From Actinomycetota bacterium (GTDB lineage Bacteria; Actinomycetota; Thermoleophilia; Gaiellales; Gaiellaceae), in NCBI GenBank assembly GCA_003136795.1, contig PLDP01000133.1, positions 12,479 through 18,216 on the forward strand: 5,738 nucleotides of DNA, read 5' to 3'. Below, in pieces: positions 1 to 4,865 of this stretch. The notes below the pieces were generated by a model that saw only the letters and a program-made list of their open reading frames with translations, had not been told where the DNA came from and did no database searches. Position 1 is the stretch's first letter. Each line of letters begins with the position of its first letter. Made by a program: the position numbers and the translations under genes.

Positions 1-2
1 CC

Positions 3-230
3 TCCGTCGGCTGGGCGCTCGCGGGCGAGTCGGACGAGGCCGACGCTGCCGAGCTCTACCGCCTGCTCGAAGAGGACGTGGTGCCGCGCTTCGCCGACCG
101 CAGCGCCTGGACCACCCTGATGAAGTCGTCGATCGCGCGCCTTGCCCCCGTGTTCTCGATGCAGCGGGCCGTGATCGAGTACGCCGAGCGCTACTACCTG
201 CCGGCGTCGCGCGACCGCGCCGGCAGGTAG
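3..230 (+). CDS. glgP: Alpha-glucan (glycogen/maltodextrin) phosphorylase, C-terminal end (partial)
   Basis: Only the last 75 codons are in the window; the start lies upstream. The translation contains LYRLLEEDVVPRFADR, then W-TTLMKSSIARLAPVFS, then the closing VIEYAERYYLPA. This is the typical C-terminal end of the short-type alpha-glucan phosphorylases (GT35) found in many actinobacteria and archaea: an LLExxVVPxFYxR-like segment, then MKxSI, then an EYxxxYYxPA tail. The family releases glucose-1-phosphate from alpha-1,4-glucans in the cytoplasm using pyridoxal phosphate. The PLP-lysine region is not in the window, so catalytic competence cannot be judged. The reading frame ends with TAG and dcd begins 52 bases later on the same strand with no visible terminator between, so read-through into dcd is possible. 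The family call is made from memory of the C-terminal motif only. Confidence 0.82.
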   Translation, partial: SVGWALAGESDEADAAELYRLLEEDVVPRFADRSAWTTLMKSSIARLAPVFSMQRAVIEYAERYYLPASRDRAGR

Positions 231-282
231 CCGGTGGAGGGACTGCACGCGCTCGGCGACGCGCTGATGGAAGAATCAACCT

Positions 283-849
283 GTGGTCCTCTCCGATCGC
301 ACCATCGAAAGGTTCATCGCCGAAGGCCGAATCAAGATCGACCCGTTTGACGCGGGCCTGATCCAGCCCTCGAGCGTCGACGTGCGCGTCGACCGCCACT
401 TCCGGGTCTTCCGCAACTCGCGGTACCCCTACATCGACGTCAAGCAGCCCCAGGAGGCGCTCACCGAGGCGCTCGAGATCGAGGACGACGAGCCGTTCAT
501 CCTCCACCCCGGCGAGTTCGTGCTCGGCTCGACGCTCGAGCGCGTGACGCTGCCCGACGATCTGGTGGCCCGCCTGGATGGAAAATCAAGCCTTGGCCGC
601 TTGGGCCTGCTGATCCACTCGACGGCCGGGTTCATCGACCCGGGCTGGGACGGCCACGTGACGCTGGAGCTCTCGAATGTCGCGAACCTCCCGATCACGA
701 TCTACCACGGGATGAAGATCGGGCAGATCTCGTTCATGCAGATGACCGAGCCGGCGGCGGCGCCGTACGGCAGCTCGTCGCTCGGGTCGAAGTACCAGGG
801 CCAGCGCGGCCCGACACCGTCCCGCTACTGGCAGAACTTCCCGCAGTGA
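283..849 (+). CDS. dcd: dCTP deaminase, probably dUMP-forming (bifunctional deaminase/dUTPase)
   Basis: This 188-residue cytoplasmic enzyme should convert dCTP to dUMP, feeding thymidylate synthesis and keeping dUTP low. Seen in the sequence: [10 protein letters not shown] at the N-terminus, IDPFD at 19-23, [10 protein letters not shown] at 28-37, GKSSLGR at 100-106, [14 protein letters not shown] at 112-125, [10 protein letters not shown] at 129-137 and the C-terminal lid [14 protein letters not shown] at 168-181. By alignment with the E. coli enzyme, S102, R106 and E129 correspond to the catalytic Ser111, Arg115 and Glu138. Length and the TAGFIDPG segment match the mycobacterial bifunctional enzyme better than the monofunctional enterobacterial one, which has TAHRIDPG; the dUTPase activity is inferred from this. 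The GTG start at 283 is the first start after an in-frame TGA at 265-267, and GGAAG at 269-273 provides a ribosome binding site 9 bases upstream. The stop overlaps the next gene as GTGA, suggesting coupled translation. Confidence 0.96.
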   Translation: MVLSDRTIERFIAEGRIKIDPFDAGLIQPSSVDVRVDRHFRVFRNSRYPYIDVKQPQEALTEALEIEDDEPFILHPGEFVLGSTLERVTLPDDLVARLDGKSSLGRLGLLIHSTAGFIDPGWDGHVTLELSNVANLPITIYHGMKIGQISFMQMTEPAAAPYGSSSLGSKYQGQRGPTPSRYWQNFPQ

Positions 850-1733
850 CGATTCTCGTCACGGGCGCGACGGGGTTCATCGGGCCGAAGGTCGTGCATG
901 CGCTGCGCGCGCAGGGCCGCGAGGTGCGCGCGCTCGTGCGTCACCCGGAGCGCGCGGCGCACCTCGCCTCACTCGGCGTCGAGCTGGCGACCGGCGACAT
1001 CACCGACCCGGAGAGCCTGCGCGCCGCCGTAGCCGGCTGCACGCACGTCGTCCACCTGGTCGCGATCATCCAGGGCAGCCCCGCCGAATTCCAGCGCGTG
1101 ATGACGCAGGGCACGAACGATCTCGTCGCCGCGGCGAAGGAGGCCGGCGTCGAGCGGTTCCTGCTGATGAGCGCGCTCGGGACGAGCGCAGAGTCGCGAG
1201 ACAGCGTTCCCTACTACGCCGCGAAGTGGGCCGAGGAGCAGGCGGTGATCGGCTCCGGGATCGAGCACGTGATCTTCCGGCCGAGCTTCGTGTTCGGACG
1301 CAGCGGCGGCGCGCTGCCGACGTTCATGAAGCAGGTGCGCTACTCGCCCGTCGTCACGGTGATCGGGGCCGGCCTGCAGCGCTCGCAGCCGATCTCGGTG
1401 GACGACGTGGCCGAGTACGTCGCGCGCGCCGTCGATGCGCCGCAGGCCGCCAATCGGACGTTCGAGCTCGGCGGCCCCGACATTGTCGACTGGAACGGCC
1501 TCTACCTGACGATCGCCAAGGTGCTCGGCAAGCGCCGCCGCCTGCTGCACGTGCCGATCGGCGTCGCCCGGACGGGCGCGCAGCTGACCCAGTGGCTCCC
1601 GGGCGCCCCACTGTCGGTCGACCAGGTGACGATGCTCCAGGGCGCTGACAACGTCGTCTCGAACACCGATGCCGTCTACACCTTCGAGCTCCCGCTCGTC
1701 GCGCTCGAAGAGCAGATCCGCCGCGCCGTCTGA
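846..1733 (+). CDS. NAD(P)-binding epimerase-fold protein, NDUFA9-like atypical SDR
   Basis: This 295-residue protein has an N-terminal Rossmann fold. A beta strand [11 protein letters not shown] carries the nucleotide-binding GxxGxxG glycines at residues 7, 10 and 13. The second strand [10 protein letters not shown] at 26-35 has an arginine-containing end that is common in NADP-preferring atypical SDRs. Further motifs are [10 protein letters not shown] at 49-58, THVVHLVAI at 66-74, LLMSALG at 106-112, a YxxxK pair (Y123, K127) and [11 protein letters not shown] at 145-155. These are typical of the NDUFA9-like/NmrA-like branch often annotated as 'complex I NDUFA9 subunit family protein'. Bacterial members have no firmly known substrate, and a role in quinone or respiratory-chain biology is only suggested by homology. 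The GTG start at 846 overlaps the dcd stop by four bases, so the gene probably depends on dcd translation. No membrane segment or signal peptide is seen. A strong hairpin follows the stop by 9 bases. Confidence 0.88.
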   Translation: MTILVTGATGFIGPKVVHALRAQGREVRALVRHPERAAHLASLGVELATGDITDPESLRAAVAGCTHVVHLVAIIQGSPAEFQRVMTQGTNDLVAAAKEAGVERFLLMSALGTSAESRDSVPYYAAKWAEEQAVIGSGIEHVIFRPSFVFGRSGGALPTFMKQVRYSPVVTVIGAGLQRSQPISVDDVAEYVARAVDAPQAANRTFELGGPDIVDWNGLYLTIAKVLGKRRRLLHVPIGVARTGAQLTQWLPGAPLSVDQVTMLQGADNVVSNTDAVYTFELPLVALEEQIRRAV

Positions 1734-1742
1734 GCAAAAGAC

Positions 1743-1766
1743 GAAGGGCCCCTTGCGGGGCCCTTC
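1743..1766. terminator. Perfect 10-bp GC-rich hairpin, likely bidirectional terminator
   Basis: GAAGGGCCCC (1743-1752) pairs perfectly with GGGGCCCTTC (1757-1766) around a TTGC loop. It sits 9 bases after the stop of the NDUFA9-like gene. Read on the plus strand no T run follows, but on the minus strand the stem is followed two bases later by TTTT (complement of AAAA at 1736-1739). The hairpin is therefore a better intrinsic terminator for leftward transcripts, from the Fe-S/tag operon or the small RNA candidate, while possibly also ending the dcd transcript. Confidence 0.8.
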
Positions 1767-1924
1767 CATCCGGTTACCAGCTTGGACTTCGTAGAGGCGC
1801 TTCCGGCCGATTAAGGCGGCGCGTTACGCGAGTCCCCCACGCTGGCTAGGCGATTCCCCGTCAGGTCCCGGGGACACACCTCTACGAGCTGGTACCTCCA
1901 CTGCCCGTACTTGAAGTCTCCAAC

Positions 1925-1943
1925 GCCGGACCACCTCCTTTCC
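1925..1943 (-). promoter_or_regulatory. Extended Shine-Dalgarno-like tract complementary to the 16S rRNA 3' end
   Basis: The minus strand reads GGAAAGGAGGTGGTCCGGC. Against the typical actinobacterial 16S 3' end (GCTGGATCACCTCCTTTCT, from general knowledge) all 19 positions can pair, three of them as G-U. Ordinary ribosome binding sites use 4-8 pairs. No gene with a standard start at good spacing follows: TTG at 1921-1923 gives only 13 codons, and a coding-like 37-codon frame would have to start at GTT (1922-1924). Confidence 0.55.
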
Positions 1944-1962
1944 GCGGTTAGTCGGAAATCTA

Positions 1963-1976
1963 CCTGACCGGTCAGG
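1963..1976. repeat. 14-bp perfect palindrome at the tag stop codon
   Basis: CCTGACCGGTCAGG is its own reverse complement and contains the TGA stop of tag (minus strand, 1974-1972). As RNA it could form a 5-bp stem with a CCGG loop; as DNA it has the symmetry of a dimeric repressor operator. It lies about 20 bases upstream of the extended Shine-Dalgarno tract on the minus strand, a position compatible with a promoter or operator of the downstream element. It has no T run, so a terminator role is doubtful. Confidence 0.4.
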
Positions 1977-2541
1977 ACGGACGTCGTCGCTGCGCCTCGA
2001 CGGCCTCCCGCACCCAGCAGCCGGCCAGGTGGTCGTTGACGACGCCGCAGGCCTGCATCGCCGCATAGACCGTGGTCGGGCCGACAAACCGGAAGCCCGC
2101 CTTCTTCAGCCGCTTGGAGAGCGCGGCCGACTCCGGCGTCGAGGCGTGCCAATCCGCTTGGCTGCGGGGAACAGGGTGCGAGCCCGGCGCGAATGCCCAG
2201 AAGAGCTCGTGCAGCGGCTCCGTCTCGCGCAGCGCCACCGTCGCCTGCGCGTTCGCGATCGCGGCTTCGATCTTGCCGCGGTGCCGGACGATCGAGGCGT
2301 CGGCGAGCAGGCGCTCCACGTCACGCTTGCCGAAGGCCGCCACCCGGTCGGGCTCGAAGCCCGCGAAGGCGGCGCGGAAGCCCTCGCGCTTGCGCAGGAT
2401 CGTCAGCCAGGAGAGGCCCGCCTGGAAGCCCTCGAGACAGAGCCGCTCGTAGAGGCCGTGCTCGTCGCGCACCGGACGGCCCCACTCCTCATCGTGGTAG
2501 GAGAGGTAGCGGTCGTCCGGGGTCTCCCAGCAGCGCTCTAT
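1972..2541 (-). CDS. tag: DNA-3-methyladenine glycosylase I, with a probable ATA start
   Basis: This base-excision repair enzyme removes 3-methyladenine from alkylated DNA. From ATA at 2541-2539 the product has 189 residues and begins (M)ERCWETPDDRYLSYHDEEWG, matching the family N-terminus (E. coli MERCGW...YIAYHDNEWG). The zinc ligands of E. coli Tag (Cys4, His17, His175, Cys179) map to C4, H16, H171 and C175 (NDHLAGC). The catalytic Glu38 and the base-stacking Trp46 map to E37 and W45 in CLEGFQAGLSW. Other family blocks are IVRHRGKI, LSKRLKKAGFRFVGPTTVYAAMQACG and VVNDH. The frame is closed by TGA at 2550-2548, and no ATG, GTG, TTG or CTG lies between it and the conserved N-terminus. The next standard start, GTG at 2472, would remove C4, H16 and the HDEEWG block. 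ATA overlaps the Rieske TAG as ATAG, so initiation probably depends on termination of the upstream gene. Function is confident; the start codon is inferred. Confidence 0.9.
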   Translation of the reverse strand: MERCWETPDDRYLSYHDEEWGRPVRDEHGLYERLCLEGFQAGLSWLTILRKREGFRAAFAGFEPDRVAAFGKRDVERLLADASIVRHRGKIEAAIANAQATVALRETEPLHELFWAFAPGSHPVPRSQADWHASTPESAALSKRLKKAGFRFVGPTTVYAAMQACGVVNDHLAGCWVREAVEAQRRRPS

Positions 2542-2852
2542 GCGACTTCAACCTTGACGACGCCGTCTTCGACGACGACCGGGTACGTCGCGACCGGCAG
2601 GTAGGCCGGCAGCGAGAGCGGCGAGCCCGTCTCGAGGTCGAACGCGGAGCCGTGCCGGGGACAGATGACGCGGCAGAGGTCCTGATCCCATTCGCCCTCA
2701 CAGAGCGGGCCGTCGTCGTGCGAGCAGCGGTCCTCGAGCGCGTAGAGCTTGCCGTTGCAGTTGTAGACGCCGATCGACGTCCAGCCGAGCGTGACGATCT
2801 TGGCCGAGCCCGGGCCGAACTCCCCGAGCGGCGCGACGTCGATCTTCGCCAT
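2538..2852 (-). CDS. Rieske-type [2Fe-2S] ferredoxin
   Basis: This 104-residue soluble protein should carry one Rieske [2Fe-2S] cluster. The two ligand motifs are C43-S-H45 (EDRCSHDDGPL) and C64-P-R-H67 (CPRHGSAFDLETG), the standard CxH...CxxH pair. A C-terminal beta segment (YPVVVEDGVVKVEV) is usual for this fold. There is no membrane segment or Tat signal, so it is the cytosolic ferredoxin kind seen as dioxygenase electron carriers and within actinobacterial SUF loci, not the cytochrome bc1 subunit. The ATG is 3 bases after the sufU stop and has no clear Shine-Dalgarno sequence of its own, suggesting coupled translation. Its TAG stop overlaps the proposed ATA start of tag. Being next to sufS and sufU suggests a role in, or dependence on, Fe-S assembly; its redox partner cannot be told from the sequence. 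Confidence 0.93.
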   Translation of the reverse strand: MAKIDVAPLGEFGPGSAKIVTLGWTSIGVYNCNGKLYALEDRCSHDDGPLCEGEWDQDLCRVICPRHGSAFDLETGSPLSLPAYLPVATYPVVVEDGVVKVEVA

Positions 2853-2855
2853 CGT

Positions 2856-3293
2856 CTAATCGAAGTGCAGGTCGTCGCCGAGGTTCTGCCACTCCGGGGG
2901 GAGCGGCGTTCCCTTGGCCTTGTGCAGGGCGACCTTGAGCACGCCGAGGCCGAGAATCGCGCACTTGAGGCGGATCGGCGTCAGCGGGATCCCGATCTCC
3001 TCGAGCAGCTCTTCCTTCGGCAGCGCCGCGACGTCGGCGGCCTTCCGTCCCTTGACCAGCTCGGTGAGCATCGAGGTGGCCGCCTGCGAGATCGCGCAGC
3101 CGCGTCCATCGAAGCCGATGGAATCGATCGTCTCGCCGTCCTCGCCGAACTTGACGGTGATCGTCACCTCGTCGCCGCAGAGCGGGTTCTGCCCCTCGGC
3201 CTGCGCGTCGGGGTGCTCGTGCAGCCCATGCCCGCGCGGCGATTTGTAGTGGTCGAGGATCACCTCGCGGTACATCTGCTCGAGCTCGCTCAT
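2856..3293 (-). CDS. sufU: SufU/IscU-family Fe-S cluster assembly protein
   Basis: This 145-residue protein accepts sulfur from SufS and acts as a sulfurtransferase or scaffold in Fe-S cluster assembly. It opens with LEQMYREVILDHYKSPRGHG, typical of SufU. The metal/sulfur ligand set is C39 and D41 (NPLCGDEVT), C66 (GRGCAISQAATS) and C111 (PIRLKCAILG). The residue before C111 is lysine, as in SufU, not the histidine of IscU. Oddly, only 45 residues separate C66 and C111. This is close to IscU (about 43), while classical Firmicute and mycobacterial SufU have about 18-20 more here, so the SufU-typical insertion is missing. The ATG overlaps the sufS TGA as ATGA, so the pair is translationally coupled. 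The open frame continues upstream inside sufS, but only this segment has the family sequence. A pure scaffold role versus a zinc-dependent sulfur shuttle cannot be decided from sequence. Confidence 0.95.
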   Translation of the reverse strand: MSELEQMYREVILDHYKSPRGHGLHEHPDAQAEGQNPLCGDEVTITVKFGEDGETIDSIGFDGRGCAISQAATSMLTELVKGRKAADVAALPKEELLEEIGIPLTPIRLKCAILGLGVLKVALHKAKGTPLPPEWQNLGDDLHFD

Positions 3294-4531
3294 GCGAACG
3301 TCTCTTTCACTTTCAGCAAGCCGTCGATCAAGCGGTCGATGTCCTCTTCGATCGTGTAGAGGTAGAAGCTCGCCCGCGTGGTCGCGGCGACGCCGAGGCG
3401 CGTCATCAGCGGCTGCGTGCAGTGGTGGCCGGCGCGCACGGCGACGCCTTCCCAGTTGAGGATCTGCGCGACGTCGTGCGGGTGCACGCCTTCGAGCTCG
3501 AAGCTGACGATGCCGGTACGACGCTCGGCGGGCGGGCCGAAAATGCGCAGGCCGGGGATCTCGCCGAGGCGGTCCATCGCGGTGACGACGAGCTCGTGCT
3601 CGTGCGCTTCGATCGCGTCCAGGCCGATCTCGGAGACGTAGTCGAGCGCGACGCCGAAGCCGTAGGCCTCCGCGATCGCCGGCGTGCCCGCCTCGAACTT
3701 GTACGGCAGCTCGTTCCAGCTGGTGCGATCGAGCGCGACCGAGCGGATCATCTCGCCGCCGAGGTTGAAGGGCTGCATCTCCTCGAGCAGCTCGCGGCGG
3801 CCCCAAAGCGCGCCGACGCCGCTCGGGCCGCACACCTTGTGCGACGAGAAGGCGAGGAAGTCGCAGCCGAGCGCCTGCACGTCGATGTGCCGGTGCGGCG
3901 CAGCCTGCGCCGCGTCGACCACCATGATTGCGCCCTGCTCGTGCGCCCACACAGCGAGCTTCTCGACCGGGTTGATCGTGCCGAGCGTGTTCGAGACGAG
4001 GTTGTTCGCCACCACCTTCACGTTCCCGCGCGTTGCGATCTCGTCGAGCGCATCGAGCTGCAGCTCGCCGTAGTCGTCGATCGGGATGTGCGCGAACTGC
4101 GCGCCCGTCTTCTTCGCGATGAACTGCCACGGCACGAAGTTCGCGTGGTGCTCGAGCTCGGTGATCACGACGACGTCGCCAGGCCCGAGGTTCTCGAGGC
4201 CCCACGAGTAGGCGATCAGGTTCAGCGCCTCGGTGGCGCCGCGTGTGAAGATCACCTCACGGTTCGACGGGGCGTTGATGTAAGCGCGCACCTTCTCGCG
4301 CGCGCCCTCGTAGCCCGCCGTCGCCCGCTCGGCAAGCGTGTAGACGCCGCGGTGCACGTTGGCGTACGAATGCTCGTAGAACTCGCGCATCGCGTCGAGC
4401 ACCTGGCGGGGCTTCTGAGTCGACGAGGCCGAGTCGAGATACGCGACCGGCCGGCCGTTCGTCAGCTCCTCGAAGACGGCGAAGTCTGCACGCAGCTTCT
4501 GCGCGTCCAACCTTTGGGTGGTCACGGCCAC
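3290..4531 (-). CDS. sufS: Cysteine desulfurase SufS (class V aminotransferase fold)
   Basis: This 413-residue PLP enzyme converts cysteine to alanine and carries the sulfur as a persulfide for Fe-S assembly. Motifs in order are YLDSASSTQKP (31-41), HRGVYTLAERAT (60-71), FTRGATEALNL (95-105), TELEHHANFVPWQ (124-136, PLP-stacking histidine), VVDAAQAAPH (204-213), SSHKVCGPSGVG (229-240, K232 forms the PLP aldimine), PYKFEAGTPAIAEAYG (276-291) and RAGHHCTQPLM (366-376, C371 the catalytic persulfide cysteine). The RAGHHC context, short active-site loop and length identify the SufS (group II) rather than the IscS type. The start is GTG at 4531; no good Shine-Dalgarno is visible and the previous gene ends only 13 bases upstream. 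A second GTG two codons in is an equally possible start. It overlaps sufU by ATGA, and SufU is its expected sulfur acceptor. sufB, sufC and sufD are not in the window. Confidence 0.97.
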   Translation of the reverse strand: MAVTTQRLDAQKLRADFAVFEELTNGRPVAYLDSASSTQKPRQVLDAMREFYEHSYANVHRGVYTLAERATAGYEGAREKVRAYINAPSNREVIFTRGATEALNLIAYSWGLENLGPGDVVVITELEHHANFVPWQFIAKKTGAQFAHIPIDDYGELQLDALDEIATRGNVKVVANNLVSNTLGTINPVEKLAVWAHEQGAIMVVDAAQAAPHRHIDVQALGCDFLAFSSHKVCGPSGVGALWGRRELLEEMQPFNLGGEMIRSVALDRTSWNELPYKFEAGTPAIAEAYGFGVALDYVSEIGLDAIEAHEHELVVTAMDRLGEIPGLRIFGPPAERRTGIVSFELEGVHPHDVAQILNWEGVAVRAGHHCTQPLMTRLGVAATTRASFYLYTIEEDIDRLIDGLLKVKETFA

Positions 4532-4544
4532 CTAGGAAGAGTAG

Positions 4545-4853
4545 CTAGGGGCGTCTGAACGAGGCCGGGGCATACCCGGCGGCGGTGACCGTGATGCGCG
4601 TCCCACGCTTGAAAACCACCAGCTTCGCCTCGCCCTCAGCGCTCGTCGTCACCGTGTGGCCGCCGCCCTTGAGCGTCGCCTTCACGCCGAAGCCGTCGTC
4701 GAGCACCGTCGCCGCCGTCTTCGTCGCCGTGACCGCCAGGCCGGGCAGCAGCACCTGATGCGAGATCTCGTGACCGTCGTTGATGAACGCGTCGATGCTG
4801 CCGTTCGGCAGCGCGAGCGCGGCGAGCTGGAACACGGTCGCCTCAACGCACAC
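4545..4853 (-). CDS. Small protein with a C-terminal beta-sandwich-like domain, unknown function
   Basis: This is a 102-residue hypothetical protein. The C-terminal half, about residues 40-100, reads as alternating beta strands with glycine turns (LDDGFGVKATLKGG, VTTSAEGEAKLVVFKRG, RITVTAAGYAPASF). This resembles carboxypeptidase-regulatory or Ig-like domains of secreted proteins (TxAxGxAxL...TVTAxGY). The N-terminal part has a mildly hydrophobic stretch, ATVFQLAALALP, but no basic residues before it, so it is not a convincing signal peptide. The GTG start at 4853 lacks a Shine-Dalgarno sequence. The frame is the same as that of the preceding propeller ORF, separated only by TGA and four codons, so this may be the detached C-terminal domain of that protein rather than a separate gene. 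It ends 13 bases before sufS. Family assignment is by pattern only. Confidence 0.55.
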   Translation of the reverse strand: MCVEATVFQLAALALPNGSIDAFINDGHEISHQVLLPGLAVTATKTAATVLDDGFGVKATLKGGGHTVTTSAEGEAKLVVFKRGTRITVTAAGYAPASFRRP

Positions 4854-4865
4854 CCGAACTGTAGG

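Larger units (their letters stand above)
1735..1948 (-). ncRNA. Candidate structured RNA or leader downstream of tag (unrecognised)
   Basis: This roughly 215-base stretch between the tag stop and the shared hairpin holds no convincing gene but has ordered structure on the minus strand. It starts with an extended Shine-Dalgarno tract (1925-1943). A long-range helix follows: 1879-1894 pairs with 1775-1782 (8 bp) and 1790-1797 (8 bp), with a 7-base bulge at 1783-1789. It encloses an 81-base internal region containing smaller stems: CCCC at 1856-1859 with GGGG at 1870-1873, and CGCG at 1820-1823 with 1827-1830. It ends in the GC-rich hairpin plus TTTT. GAAGTC at 1913-1918 can also pair with GACTTC at 1785-1790, which would form a pseudoknot. 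I compared it from memory with 6S RNA, tmRNA, RNase P RNA and SRP RNA and found none of their signature motifs. Strand and ends are inferred from the terminator polarity. It could instead be a 3' UTR of the tag transcript or contain a small ORF. Confidence 0.4.

Noticed and set aside
969..1769. Minus-strand open frame opposite the NDUFA9-like gene
   Set aside because: Antisense to a clear Rossmann-fold gene, runs through the terminator hairpin, and has no family resemblance.
1925..1943. Remnant of a 16S rRNA 3' end on the plus strand
   Set aside because: The 19 bases resemble the 16S tail, but flanking bases show no helix 45 or upstream 16S sequence, and the differences all preserve pairing to rRNA, so a copy or fragment of rRNA is unlikely.
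1735..1948. Known housekeeping RNA (6S, tmRNA, RNase P or SRP RNA)
   Set aside because: Their conserved elements (tRNA-like ends of tmRNA, the RNase P GAGGAAAGTCC core, the SRP GGAA/AGCA tetraloop region, the 6S open-bubble layout) were not seen on either strand.
1811..2152. 113-residue minus-strand frame overlapping the 3' part of tag
   Set aside because: Its first two thirds are an out-of-frame reading of tag; only the last 37 codons, beyond the tag stop, are considered, as a separate small-ORF question.
1972..2472. tag starting at GTG 2472 (166 residues)
   Set aside because: This start omits zinc ligands C4 and H16 and the HDEEWG block, all encoded intact upstream; it would be a non-functional truncation.
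2193..3359. Long plus-strand open frame opposite tag, Rieske and sufU
   Set aside because: Arginine- and alanine-rich low-information translation lying antisense to three well-supported genes; typical by-product of high GC.
2856..4205. Long minus-strand frame in which sufU appears as the tail of a 449-residue protein
   Set aside because: The upstream 304 codons overlap sufS out of frame and are arginine-rich noise; the SufU sequence begins at ATG 3293, which overlaps the sufS stop.
3422..4558. Long plus-strand open frame opposite sufS
   Set aside because: Antisense shadow of a gene with every SufS motif; no recognisable domain and no ribosome binding site.
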